Source of the DNA: Icerya purchasi
Lineage: Eukaryota; Arthropoda; Insecta; Hemiptera; Monophlebidae
NCBI GenBank assembly: GCA_039619475.1
Contig: CM077116.1
Span: 17,481,443-17,545,442 of the forward strand
Direction of reading: 5' to 3'
Length of the DNA stretch: 64,000 nucleotides
Positions within the stretch are counted from its first letter, which is position 1, and every line of letters begins with the position of its first letter. Below the pieces are notes generated by a model. The model was given only the letters and a program-made list of their open reading frames with translations. It did not search any database and had not been told where the DNA came from. Both the position numbers and the translations under genes were made by a program. Positions 40,077 through 51,472 of this stretch are shown piece by piece.

Positions 40077-40090
40077 GATTTCTGATTCTT

Positions 40091-40230
40091 ATTTTAATGT
40101 TATTGTCGATCGCAATTTTCGCTCCGTTCTCCAGTTTGCTTCTGATGATGGCCAGTGTGTAAGCTGGTCGAAACGTTAAGCGAATAAATATCTTTTTAAA
40201 AACACAGTTATTTCCGGAAATTATTTATCA
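40091..40230 (+). repeat. Right pseudo-LTR, second part, with hammerhead core
   Basis: The continuation of the pseudo-LTR after the LINE. Hammerhead boxes CTGATGA (40142-40148) and GAAAC (40170-40174) flank a stem GGCCAGT/AGCTGGTC. Compared with the left copy it has two extra bases (TGTGTAAG versus TGTAAG) in the loop, outside the stem. Confidence 0.8.
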
Positions 40231-41470
40231 TCAAAAAAAAATAAGCTAAAAAATAATCGAAAATGTGCAAAGAGAGTACTATTAAAACGTAATTCGGAGA
40301 CGATCAACGATAATCCGCATAGGTAAAATTAATATTTTGTGCGATTGAGAATTTTTAGTAATTGTCGTTAGAGAGCGCGAAAGATGCTCTGACAAATTCG
40401 TTCGAGCCGACAGTAAAAATGATACTTGATAAGAAGGTAAAAATAAAATTTCGGCCATGCTGTGAAATTGTAAATGTTTCGAAAGGAAACGGGAGAGGAA
40501 GTGATTTAGAATGATGGTGAGAAAAACTGCGATAAAGTTTAAGTAAAGGATTATTATAAATAAAAGAAATTATATATAATCACATAAAGTAAAATAGTTC
40601 AGATGCAGAAAGAAACATTCGAAAAAACCGTGGATTTCTTTATTTTGAAGTAAAGTACCGAAAAATAGAAAGACAAAAAGAGTTTAGAAAAGACGACGGT
40701 AAACGTTTTGAGAAAAGCGATAAGTCAAATGTTACTAAACTGCTGGAAATCATGTAACACGTGTGTCAGATATTTTTCGTATAAAAACAATTTACTTAAA
40801 TATTTAAATACATAAATACTTTTTTAAACTGGTATTTAATAATCTATTCGATTTTAATAATTTTTATATCGGTACATAAAATCGAGAATTCGTTTTTTTT
40901 TTTTCATATTCTAGTTTTAAATAAATCACATTCAAAAAGGTGCTTTCGGAAATAACCAAATGTAAATATTATTTAGTTGGCTCAGTTTTTATTACTTCGT
41001 AATAAAATATTAATTGAAAAAAAAACAACAAAATGAATGTTTTTAATAAGTTTTTAAATGAAATATGTAATCAAATGTTATAAGTTAAATCTGTTTGGAG
41101 TACAAAAAAGAAAAAAAAAATCAGTTTGTACAGGTATCAAATACGACTTATTAAAATACGCTCGAAATGAGCTGTTTATATTAGTTCGTCTGGACTATAT
41201 AAAACATTAGTAAACAGGATTTTTTAATTTTTTCAAATATTGTAAATTCGCGTTCTTTTAACTGTAAAACTTCGACTATCGATAATTATTGTTGCAAAAT
41301 AGCATTTATTCGTTAACATGTTAATAAGTTATACTCGTATTTTATGAGTCGCATAATTCAATTTTTGTAAAAATGTACGTCTTTCTTTCTGATAAATAAA
41401 TATTTAGACGATTAGGAACAGCTCACCGTGCGAACTTTTTAAGCAAAGTAGTTTCGGTACGCTTTACGTT
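40231..41470. other. Unassigned AT-rich DNA
   Basis: No ORF of interest, no TIRs and no similarity to the LINE families that I can see. Contains short A and T runs. Possibly unique intergenic sequence. Confidence 0.5.
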
Positions 41471-42030
41471 GTTTTTTTTTTTTTTGTTTGTTTGTTTTTT
41501 TATAAACGTAACACCCTGTAGCGTGTCTAACTGCTGTGGCTATCATAGTACGAGGATGGGCGGTTTGTTCTGATAGATAACTGCCTATTCCACCAATTCT
41601 GATAAACTGTGTCACAGATGAAATTGCACTGAGGGAATTCTCAAGACTGTTAGTGACTGTTTTATTATTTATAAAATGAGGCCGATGGAGAGAGAGAGTG
41701 CTGGAAAGTCACTCAGTATGTGGAGAATTGAAAGGAAAACCCCTTGGCAACAGAAAGAATAATTTATAGGAAGAAGGGCTCTTTGTGACATGTGCACAGG
41801 TAGCTAAGGGCACAAAAATCTCTGCGGGAAATGCCTGTTTCCGACCACCATGGTTCAATTGAGGGTTTGATTAGCCTTTAGCATGAAGACCAACGCGCTT
41901 TTCACTAGGATGTGAGATTATTGAAACTGATGTTTGATAGATAAGGTGGAGAAAAGGAATAATTGGGCAAAGAGCAGTATAATGCTGCTCGGGTGGATGT
42001 ATTGACGCGTTTATTTCCAGGAATCCCTGC
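41471..42030 (-). pseudogene. Old family B LINE 3' relic
   Basis: The T-rich tail at 41471-41500 is followed by a worn 3' UTR whose minus strand reads CGTACTATGATAGCC then CAGTTAGACACG, the loop and arms of the family B hairpin. Upstream, the minus-strand translation NSLENSLSAISSVTQFIRI resembles the ORF2 end NTPTALNNLMTFVQASEIR, with stops further on. Identification rests on weak but collinear similarity. Confidence 0.5.
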
Positions 42031-43350
42031 GTGGCTAAATTTTATATTTCAAATTTAAAGAAGTACGTATATAAATTTTATAACTAAAAGTTAAAAAGTT
42101 AAACAAACGATCGTAAATATTTATATGTTATCGTTAATTTACTCTATTAACTTTATTTTATTATTGCCATGATTATGGGAGTATGTAACTCCGAAACATG
42201 TCAGCTGTATTTTATATTTTATAACAAGTATTTTCTGTAATACGTGTTTTATGTATATTTAATAAATTTTTAAATAATAATAATCGTTCATATTTACACT
42301 TACTTCAAATATCGTAGAACAGCCTACTTTTTTAAAGATTTTTTTGTGGAGATAAAATCGAAAACAATTTACAATATTTTTCAGAATGTTTTAATTCTCC
42401 TACTGGCTGACAGAAATTTAGCGTAAGATTAAATTAATTTATATACGCGTATCTGTTCATTCGTATATTACAGTGATGTATGTATACGTATAAATTGTGA
42501 GAAAAATTTTATTCTCAGTATACAGTAAAAATAATGGGACACAGTGTCCAGCATCGGTATACGGAAAAGTTTGCCTCATGCGACTTATAGCTTATTTTAA
42601 TTAAAATGTAAAAATAAATAAATAAATAAATATCTGAAACGATTACAATTTTGCTTTATATGTTGCTTTACAGATTATTGGTCGAAGTTCCTAAATATGT
42701 TGTGTAACACGGGTAGGTAAAAATTTAATAAATTACCGGGCAATGTTAGATATATATTTTAATAAATTTTATGTATTATTAATTTGGAACGAGCTCCTTT
42801 TTTCTTCTTTTTATTTTCGTTATATTTTAATCTATTTTTACCGACCTTAAAAAACGGAGGTTATTTGTTCACCGCGTATAATTTTGGTTTTTTTTTATAC
42901 TAGTACGAATATCGGTGAGTACTAAACGGTCATCAGGTAAATGGGAGCCTAATATTACCGAGCAAAAATTAGTCGGAAAAGGTTTATTAGAATATGCGGA
43001 AAATATGAACACTGTTAATTCTAAATTTAAAGAGTGATAAACGCGAGTGACTTAAAATATTATCAACGTTAGTTTTTCACGGAAATGTAGATTCGAAATA
43101 AGGATAGGAAATTTAGAAGTTGCAAGTGTGATTTACAAGCTCATTACTGATAAAATTTGAACATTATTCTTTAACTAATACTCAAGATATTCATGCAATA
43201 GAAAAAGTAGCAGTATTTCATGTTCGTCTATGCTCATTATCACTTAAAAAATATTTAGACTAAAAATTGCGAAACAAAATAGTTTTTTAAAAAAAAGTAA
43301 CTAACTTTGCGGTTTGCTCTAAAAGTTTAACAAAAAAAATTTAAAAAACA
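42031..43350. other. AT-rich DNA with a hammerhead-like motif
   Basis: No coding region seen. At 42167-42197 a stem GGAG/CTCC is followed directly by GAAAC and preceded by CATGATTAT, which could be a decayed Penelope-type hammerhead. An AAAT/AATA simple repeat lies near 42610-42630. Confidence 0.4.
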
Positions 43351-43354
43351 ATTA

Positions 43355-43665
43355 CTCGATAAAAGATAATTTATAGTGAAATATACGAAAGAATATTATA
43401 ATTATTCTTAAACAAAATTCTTATCGGAGTCGCCGTAAAGCAAATTCAAATTGCAGCAATAATTAAAAACCGAGTTAAATGTTCCTGATTTTTGTCAATA
43501 CTCGGCCCACGGAGTACCAGTGACGCTGTCATTGTGCTAGTTAAATTGTTTCTAATTATTATTGCAATTTGAATTTTTGGCGCAAACTCTAAAGACATTA
43601 AGCTTGTTCAAGAATATTCCCTTAAGGTATATTTTACTGTAAAATACATTATTTCCTATGAAATA
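43355..43665. repeat. MITE-like fold-back repeat, degraded
   Basis: The inner arms TTCAAATTGCAGCAATAATT (about 43445-43464) and its near reverse complement (43553-43574) are separated by about 90 bp. Similarity continues outward with gaps (GTTTAAGAAT..ATATTTCACTATAAA against GTTCAAGAAT..ATATTTTACTGTAAA). No ORF. Likely a non-autonomous hairpin transposon; the outer ends are not defined. Confidence 0.45.
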
Positions 43666-43669
43666 ATTA

Positions 43670-44189
43670 TTATATAAATTTTTAGACTAAAGGCGATATT
43701 TTTTTCTTTTTAACTAACATATATCATTATTCATTCTCTTTTTTTGAAAAAATAATTTGAATTAGTGATTTCTGGTTGTATTGCAGCAATCCAGGTTTTT
43801 ACGATACTTATATAAAAAACAGGACATATACACTTGTCGGGTTCCCGGACAAACGTGCATAAGGCAAAAGCGCATACACCGATAAATGCACACCGTGAAA
43901 ATGTTCTCACGAACATATAAAAATTCGTAAGCATTAAAAATATAAAATCGATTTCAAATTGTTTAAAAACATAGAAATAATACAGAAACGAATCAATATA
44001 AAAACCACATGAATTAAACGAAATGAACGGAAAACATAACTGTCAGCAATAAAAACAGCAAAAGAACAAGCAGAAAGTGAAAAATAATATTAAATCTTCC
44101 CAGCGATGGAAGTTGAAAATTGTAAAAACTTTAGGCATATTCGCAGGTTATGGACATTATTCGTGACCCCTGTTGAAAAAAATGTCTAG
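43670..44189. other. Unassigned AT-rich spacer
   Basis: No supported feature. The 67-codon minus frame at 43731-43934 has several Cys (FSRCAFIGVCAFALC) but no recognisable motif, and I treat it as chance. Confidence 0.4.
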
Positions 44190-45493
44190 TTTATTTGGTT
44201 CCTGTCCTCCTTTTTCCAAGTTTTGGCTCATAAGAATGCCAATGCTAAAGCCAAATTTGTTTTCAAAAAGCTAAGAAAAACTCAAGGAAAAGCTTCTGCA
44301 TCTCTTTTTTTCCATTCACTCCTATTTCTCGTGTATAGAAAATAGCTAAGACCGTTAAATCCGTTCTTTCCCAGCGTCCTTCCAATCGTGATTTTCCTCC
44401 TGAAAACCTAGAACCGTTTATTGATTCTATAGCCCCTAGTTACATTCCTAGCTTCCAGGAATCCCGCCTCTTCCCCACACTCTTTGACATAATGGTTTCA
44501 TTTAACATTCCTGTCGTCCACTTTGCTTTTCTTATTATCACTCTCTTTGAATGGAGAACTGTGTAATTCTTTCCTCTTCTCTCGATTCTTTCACCGGGGG
44601 GTAATCTTTCGAAAGGTACCTTAGGGCTCCTGTCTTAGTTGCACGCTCTTTAATATTTATCAAAATCACTTCTATGCCTCTTAATTCTATTTCGCTTTTG
44701 TTTGCTGACACCTCACCCATTTCCCCGATCGCGATATATCTTTAATTAACTCCCGTCTTTAAAGTTCTTTAATGTTACTAGAAGAAGTTCTTTCTAATAT
44801 TCATCTCTTTATCTCTCCCCTTAAATCTTCATATGTTACTCTTCATCCTTTTGATACTTCTTTGATTAGTCTTACCTTAAATGGCCGGTCCAATTCCCCT
44901 TGTAAATTCCTATCGCTATTTCGGAATCTTTCTTAATGGTCGTTTTTCCTTTCATGATCACATTTTAATCATCTATATTTATCCTTTCTTAAAAAACTCA
45001 ACCTATTAAAGGTTCTTTCTCATAGTAATTGGAGAGGCGATCCCTGTATTCTACTCATGTTTTACAAATCCTTTATCCGCTCTTGCCTGGATTACGGTTG
45101 CTTTATTTATGGCAATTCTTCCAGGTCTCTTCTTTCCAAATTAGATGGTATTCGAAATACCTGTCTTCGTCTTTGCCTTGGTGGCGGCCTGAGATCAACC
45201 CTAGTGGCGGCTCTCCTTGCTGAATCCCATATTCCTCCTCTCTTCATTCGTAGATCTTTCTTGGGATATCGTTTCTTGATTCTTCTCAAATGGTGATTTG
45301 CCTCTAATAAAACTCTTAACTTTATCCCCTTATATTTCTGTTCGTCTTTGTCAATTTTCGCCTTTTATTTATAGTCACAATAAATTTCCTTATTTTTCTT
45401 TCAGTTTTTCCGGTTTCCTTCATCCTATTAAACATCTTTCGTTACCGTCCTGTTCTAAATCCGTCGCTCAGCATGTCGCCAGAATTGAATTTT
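44190..45493 (+). pseudogene. Family A LINE relic with internal deletion
   Basis: Begins in the endonuclease-RT linker (HKNANAKAKFVFKK, PSNRDFPPENLEPFIDSIAPSYIPSFQES) and then jumps to TLFDIMVSFNIPVVHF, which follows motif A in related copies, so about 450 bp of RT including motif A are deleted. Frameshifted RT text leads into 45057-45296 (MFYKSFIRSCLDYGCFIYGNSSRSLLSKLD). It stops at about 45493, before RNase H, against an oppositely oriented relic. Confidence 0.7.
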
Positions 45494-46600
45494 AAAATGA
45501 ATGTTCCAGCACAATGAGCGACGAATTAGGTGCTTCATTGGCTGATAAAATATCTTTAGACGAAATTAAAAGGTGGATGTCGTTCGCAAAGAACAAAGAA
45601 AAGGAATGTAAACGAAGAGAAGCTACACTGATAATAGAGCTTTTAAAAAGAGTAGGACTGAGGGAGGAACCTTGACGAAAACCTCGGAAAACCTTTCTTG
45701 GATCATCGAGAGATGGAGAAGTGAAATGTATAGAACGATTCGACATGAGATTCATAATAAGAGAAGATAATTTGATTGGGATGTTAATTGCCGTCATTTC
45801 ATCTCTTAAAGTGGAAGATGAACATTATCAAAGGCAGGAGAGACGTCGATAAAAAAAGCCAAGGTGAAATGTTTTTGGATAAAATACTTACATAAGAAAG
45901 AAGCGAAAAGTCTAACGCAATTAAACGGGCCAACACCGGGCCGAAAACCGAACATATTGTTAGGAAATATATTATAATGCTCCAATCACCAAACAAGGCG
46001 CTCGTTAAGATCCCCAAATAGTTTTCTAATACAGGATGCTAGGGAAATAGGACAAAGGGAAGAATTTTTTTAGGAATGGGGAAGACGATAAAAGAATTTC
46101 AGGAGGAAGGAGTTATACCACTCAAAAGGGAGGAATTGAAAAGATTAAGACTAAAACTAAGAGATTGTTCAGAAAGGTTTTTAAGGGCGAGATAGAGTAT
46201 ACCGTCAAGTCCTGGAGTAGGAACGGACAATTTGAACAGAACAAACTTTAATTCATTAAAATTGAAAACTGAAGCTAGGAAGTTGGGAGGAGAATTTTGT
46301 GGAAATGGAGAACGGTACAATTCATCAAAAGAAGGAACATAAGCTAGAACGAATCAACAAAAGGAATAGGACTATCGTCGGAAATCTGAAGTTGGAAGGG
46401 CGAGGAGAGAATAGGAATTTGAAGGCTCTGGCCATTTCCCACCCACAAAAAAACATACCTACGATCAAAATTACAAGGAATGTATGTAGAAGAGGAATAA
46501 AAAGGACAAAATGGAGTAAAAGCAGATGAAAACAGAGAAAACTCTTTATAAAATCGAATGTGAACAATTTTTAATGAGTTGCTCAAATTACCTACATAAC
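45494..46600 (-). pseudogene. Family A LINE relic, RT part
   Basis: Minus-strand frames read FRGFRQGSSLSPTLF (motif B, P to R change), FFANDIHLL in place of FADDI (one catalytic Asp replaced by Asn), then AINIPIKLSSLIMNLMSNRSIHF, very close to the copy at 1-2283. Further upstream are PTPGLDGILYLALKNLS and linker sequence to about 46600. Both 3' and 5' ends are missing. Confidence 0.75.
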
Positions 46601-46772
46601 TTCCTAAAGAATTCATCACATCTGTTTCTTCATTGTTACGCTTCCGCTCTCTCAAAGTTTAAACTAATTCAGGCGCCATTGAAGAGAAATTCTTCAAATA
46701 ATAAAAAAAAAGAAACAGGATAACAAAAGAGGAAAGGGAAACCTTAACTACTGACCGCAGAGGGGTCCACCG

Positions 46773-47740
46773 TTTTTTTTTTTTTTTTTTTTTTTTAAAT
46801 ATTATTTGGGTTTGTCAGCAAGGACATTAGTCCAAGATATGGGAGTAAAGAAAAAATCAGATTTTTATGCGGCGTAAAACATTCAACAAGAATGTGTCAA
46901 GCTCCTGGAAGACAGAAGGATAAGGAAGGGAAAGAATAAATTCAGCGCAATAGGGAGTACGAACATTGCTTGATAAGAGAGAGGAGTACAAGGAAGATAG
47001 TTCAGATGAAAGTGATAAGCATTCCAACATTATGTGATCGGGATCACATACAAAGTGGCTGTTAGGAGAATGTAAAGTACAATGTGGAGATGGAGCGAGA
47101 GAGAATCGGAAAAGGGACGAAGGAAGCAAGCTGTGCCCAAAGCGGAGGCGGCATATCGCCAAGATGCCGGAGGACGGATAAAAAGGGTGTCAAGAAACCA
47201 GGAGAAGGCGGAATGAATAAGTAAACAGAATCCGGGTTAGAGAATGAGGACGCAGAGGACGAAAACTTAATATTTATAGATGGAAATGTAGTAAGGAACC
47301 TACCGGAAGAAGAAGCTTGCCGGGCTAATGAATCAACTAACTCATTTCCTTCTATTCCAGAGTGACCAGGGATCCAAAGGAAATCAATCTGGATTTCACA
47401 AAAAAGGAAGAGGTCATGGATCAAGTAACATATAAAAAGGATTACGTAATCGGTAGAGTGGGAAGGCAGAAGAGATACAACAGCCTGCAGCACGCTTTGA
47501 GAGTCTGATAGAATAAGGATATTACGAGAGACCTTCAAAGATCTGATGAAGAAAAGTGCATGGAGGATAGCAATAGACTCGGCACAGAAAGTTGAACAGA
47601 AGAAGGGAAGTTTAAAGGACTCAGAGTGATTTAATGAAGGACAAAGAAAGGCTGCACCAACTCCACTTGGGCTCTTGGAACCGTCCGTGTAGATTATAAC
47701 GTGGTTAGAAAAGCGAGGGTTTAAAGTTTGTAAAAATTCT
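46773..47740 (-). pseudogene. Family A LINE 3' fragment (RNase H)
   Basis: T run 46774-46797, then the tail hairpin about 46807-46834 with GTC (46814-46816)/GAC (46823-46825); one outer pair is changed. The frames 47538-47062 and 47162-46857 carry LSDSQSVLQAV, DFLWIPGHSGIEGNELVDSLARQA and the C-terminal CDPDHIMLEC. A frameshift separates them near 47150. Upstream similarity extends to about 47740 (TDGSKSPSGVG-like text). Confidence 0.8.
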
Positions 47741-48839
47741 CACTCAAAACGCCTACCACATGAACGTCAATCACGAAGATTGGACTAAAAAAAATCCGGA
47801 AGAACAAAAAAACGAAATTAAATAAAATAATAAAAAATGATATATTTGCTGTATCTACCGAAACTCAGTAGGCGGTTATTCTACTCGACTAGTTAATGAT
47901 ACTCTTCTACATATGATTTGCGATAAACGATAACCGATCGATCACGACATCGATCGGACGGCGGCTAAAAAAGAAGCTGCCGGCTTCGAACGACGCGCGT
48001 ATTAATATGCAATAATTCGAGCAGCCGAGCAATTGTCTAGGCATCGCTTCTAATGCGAAAGTTCCCATCAATCGGAAATCGCCGCGATGTGCCTTTTTAC
48101 CATTACTACGTAATATTAAATCGCAAGTCTCGACACATACCTTGACGTCATTCACACTCGCTTTTATTACTAACACAAGTATACACACGCCGGATTATAC
48201 GTCTTAGCAAGTTCGCCAGATTATTCCGAATTTTCTAATCTAACCCGATTACGATGCTACAAAAATTCCACATTTCTGAACTCGGTACACATATGATATG
48301 TATCGCAAACCAACTTAAAATATACACATACAAACTATTCGCAGTTATTTATTTTAGCTCTCTGAATTAATTCGTCAATTTTTATTACTACTATTCCTAC
48401 TGTTACTATTATTTTTCTCCTTACTTATATCTCATCTCATCTGAGTCGTATCGCTCGATTCCGAGCATCGTGACTGCCTATTTGTACACACTAGCAGTAC
48501 AGAATAGGCAGTGCACACGGCAAGAGTGTACGCACGCAAGACCACACCCCCGGAACTGATTGCAGTCGCTTGTTATCGCGCTACAAGTGCAGTCCCGCGT
48601 GTGTCTGCTGTGTGTACTGAACTAGCGCGCATATGATGGTATGCATGTTTACCATTGCCTACCACGTGATTATTAGTGAGTATTTATTTAATTCTTGTAA
48701 TATATTATTTGAATTAAAACCGATCGATTTGGTTCGTTACATCATTCAGTAAAATTCTTCAGTCTTATATTTAATAAAAAACAGTTCTGGTCATATCGCA
48801 TTCGCGATCTTGAGAATAAGTGCGTGAAATCCTTAAATA
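47741..48839. other. Unassigned DNA with CpG-richer part and a hairpin
   Basis: Bases about 47900-48620 are less AT-rich than their neighbours, with several CG words. A near-perfect hairpin (ACTGCCTATTTGTAC with GTACAGAATAGGCAGT, 48473-48512) stands out. The 93-codon minus frame at 47907-48188 has no recognised motif. This could be a promoter region or a degraded LTR; no gene is assigned. Confidence 0.4.
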
Positions 48840-49590
48840 TACTAAAATGTCTTTAAATTCGAAACACAATTTAGATCCCAACCTTTTACCATTTACCGGT
48901 GCCAAGTTTTTCAGCAAACAAAAAGCTTCTTAAATCACTTGATACAATTCATTGTCATGCGCATTATTTTGGGGGCTCATAGAACGTCACTAGTGGGTAT
49001 TACTTCTTTAACATTTATTTGAGATTTCTATAATTTAGAGATCTATTTCGTACTGATATCTACATTGCAGCGATAATTTAATAGTTCCCACCGTTATTTC
49101 CTAATGACCCCTTCTCTAGTGAAATATCCTTCCTTAAGGAAAAACAAATTACCTGGAACTCTGATTTTACATACCACTATAATGAAATTCCATTGGGACC
49201 TAATTCTGGCGAATTCTCGCTCTGGCTAGAATATTATACAGATGCCTCAATACATGGTAGAAAGGATACAACTTTTTCCCAGCTAGTAATCTATATAAGA
49301 ATTGTACCAAAGCAAACCTCCTCATGTGGTCTTCATCGGCGGGCATGAACAAGGTGGAGAAAAAGGTTTGTACGTTTGGGTCCATAACTTTTGTCCGGTT
49401 TTAGGCGGAAAATTGTGTACGGTGTTTTATGCTGCAAGAAATATCTGTAGTCTCTCCAGGCACTAAAAACCTTAAATCCCGTTATCACGAAAGAGAAAGC
49501 GCATTATTTATCTGGTTTTCCGAGCTGGTTCACACTGTGTGTCCCAGAGGGAATGAGCGTGTGTATTTGACCGCTAGGATAGCAATGTGG
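48840..49590 (+). pseudogene. Old family B LINE relic (RT thumb to RNase H)
   Basis: The text at 48955-49000 reads VMRIILGAHRTSL, matching the AIRMILGAHRTSP of the intact copy at 16591. Earlier bases recall LSNPKFNVQP. Near 49545 the frame gives RGNERVYLTARIAM, like PGNERVDLVARSFM of RNase H. Many stops and deletions lie between. Confidence 0.6.
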
Positions 49591-50129
49591 GTTTTGGTGA
49601 GACTGCCAGCTCTGGAGCAGTTTTGGGTTTGAATTGATCCAGTTTGATGAGGGATTTTGGACTTGAGTTTGGATTTTATGGAGCGTTAGTTGAGCTTAGT
49701 CGACTAAGATAAGGTTACAGGGGAAAAACGAGGATGAGGCTGGAGCCGATTCTCCAGATTGCAAAGAGATTTGGCTTCTTTTGCGGCTAATAAGCAAGAA
49801 TAGGTAATACATTTGGGCGACCTTCGGGGCAGAGGGATGGTGAAGTATAGCAGTAGAGAAATTTGTAAATTTTTATAAGGCTCAGGCAGAGGGGTTGGTA
49901 TTATTTTATCATTAAATGTTTAGGTTTGCCAGTAGCAGAGTTGGGTTGGGAAAATGTGATACAAGGGTAGCAAAGGGCGAGTAGCTTGTTTGGGAATAAG
50001 CAGTATGGTAATAGATTTGGAGCTGATTGCAGGGTAATGATGGCGACTTACGTCTGGCAAGTATTAGTACGGTAGTGGCGAAGGTTTGTAGAAAGATGTC
50101 TGTGCTTCAGGATTAGTTAGGTTAGGTGG
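49591..50129. other. Unassigned G-rich spacer
   Basis: Sequence unusually rich in G, with GGTTTGG and GAGG words, and no ORF or repeat structure that I can assign. Confidence 0.35.
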
Positions 50130-50371
50130 TGCGAAGAATGATGCAATTCGGAATTATAGGGACCAGTTCATAGGTGAGTCTCTTCAACGAGCATTATATC
50201 AATGGTGTTACCCTGCACAAACAGTTTCAATCCCTGAATTTTTCCTTGGCATTAGCGTTTGAGTATGCAATATGCATGGGGCTTGAGGACTTGGAGTCTA
50301 CAATGTTGGAAAGACGAATTAAGAAAAGATCAGAAGCTCCGGATAGCTTAAATATAGACAATGAGTTTTAG
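50130..50371 (+). pseudogene. Possible LTR-retrotransposon gag fragment (uncertain)
   Basis: One frame starts NYRDQFIGESLQ and an overlapping one continues FQSLNFSLALAFEYAICMG, together resembling the conserved RDQF..GL..LTF..AL..A..ME segment of Gypsy-type gag. A frameshift is needed between them. No protease or RT follows. Downstream, a TATA-like and an AATAAA-like word near 50620-50655 could belong to a decayed LTR. Weak evidence throughout. Confidence 0.3.
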
Positions 50372-51470
50372 AAAACGTCTGAGTTAGAAGAGGGAACTGT
50401 TTCAGTGGGTTCTGTGTAAGAACGAATCAGTGAGAAATAAAAGGGGGTAGTGATTTTATGAGGTGGGGGAGGTTAGGCATACAGCTTCTGTAGGAAGGGG
50501 CGTGTAGTTCCTCACGATTAGTATAATTTGGTGGAGAGTTTTTATCCTTTCTGTATTCGTTTGCATTGGAAACACCTTGGGGTCAATTTTTCTCATGTCT
50601 TTTACATTCTTCTTCATACTTTATATAAATAGTCCCCTTTGTATATTTCAAAATAAACGTTTGATTTCTTAAGAAAAACATTCCGTAATCATAAAGACAT
50701 TAGTTTTGAAGTGCGTTGGAGTCTGTAATAATTAAAATATTTTTTATAGAAAATACTTTTATGTACATTTATTTGTTAACAAATAAGAATACTGTGTGAT
50801 TTTTAGCTTTTATTTATTATTTATTTATATTATTACTAATATGTTTTTTTTCTATCTTTTCTAACCGAATATACCATATTCCCAATAATGTTTTTAGCAT
50901 ATTACTTTTTGTTTATCATTTTTCATTATTTATATTAATGACAATACAGATTTAACCAAGGTGGGATATACCGATAATATTGTAATAAACTCATTTTAGT
51001 TACACATAAATTTTATTTTTTTTATTAGTTTTTTTTTTTTTTTTTTGTACTTTTTTTATATTCAGAGATTCTATAAGTTCGGGACATTTTGTATATTTAT
51101 ATTTCTTCCTATAATTGATGTAGCACGATGTGTATTACACTGTATCGACGCCAGTTGTAATATCTCACCTAATTTATCGCCAAAGTCATTTGCTTATCGA
51201 TCGTATTAATTTCGATCTAGCTACCTCACTGGTTATCGTAATCGGCTGGTCTCAGGGTAATAAGTCAATCATATTTTATTCCACACGGGCAGTATAATTT
51301 GAAATTTTTTGTTGTTTTTTTTTTTTTATGAAAAAGCGGCAAAATTTTCATTTATCGATAGACTTTTTTTGATATACATATTTAAATCGGTTAGCTGCCC
51401 AAAAATGTGGTTGCGGATGATTGAGATAAAAAGACTAATGTAATACAGTCATAAATTGTACTTTTGTATT
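50372..51470. other. Unassigned AT-rich DNA
   Basis: Contains a purine run AAAAGGGGGTAG near 50440 and AT-rich simple sequence from 50700 on. No supported gene. Confidence 0.4.
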
Positions 51471-51472
51471 AG

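Larger units (their letters stand above)
36531..40230 (+). mobile_element. Penelope-like element with inverted pseudo-LTRs, 5'-truncated ORF, two LINE insertions
   Basis: Inverted repeats of about 268 bp flank the element: 36531-36799 on the left, and 38793-38920 plus 40091-40230 on the right, the right one split by a LINE. Between them is a partial RT and a GIY-YIG endonuclease, the defining pair of Penelope-like elements. The RT begins directly after the left repeat with its N-terminal part missing, which fits the truncated, partly inverted tandem copies typical of this group. Both repeats carry a hammerhead-ribozyme-like core. Confidence 0.85.

Noticed and set aside
45400..45560. Twin-primed (inverted) LINE insertion formed by the + and - relics meeting at 45493
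   Set aside because: Twin priming should leave one half with a 3' UTR and poly(A); neither relic has one, and the overlapping RT parts differ, so two separate copies are more likely.
47907..48188. 93-codon minus-strand ORF as a host gene
   Set aside because: No motif, no splice context and ordinary composition; consistent with a chance ORF.
50440..50700. Complete LTR with polypurine tract
   Set aside because: A purine run, a TATA-like word and an AATAAA-like word occur in order, but I see no second LTR, no duplication and no TG..CA ends.
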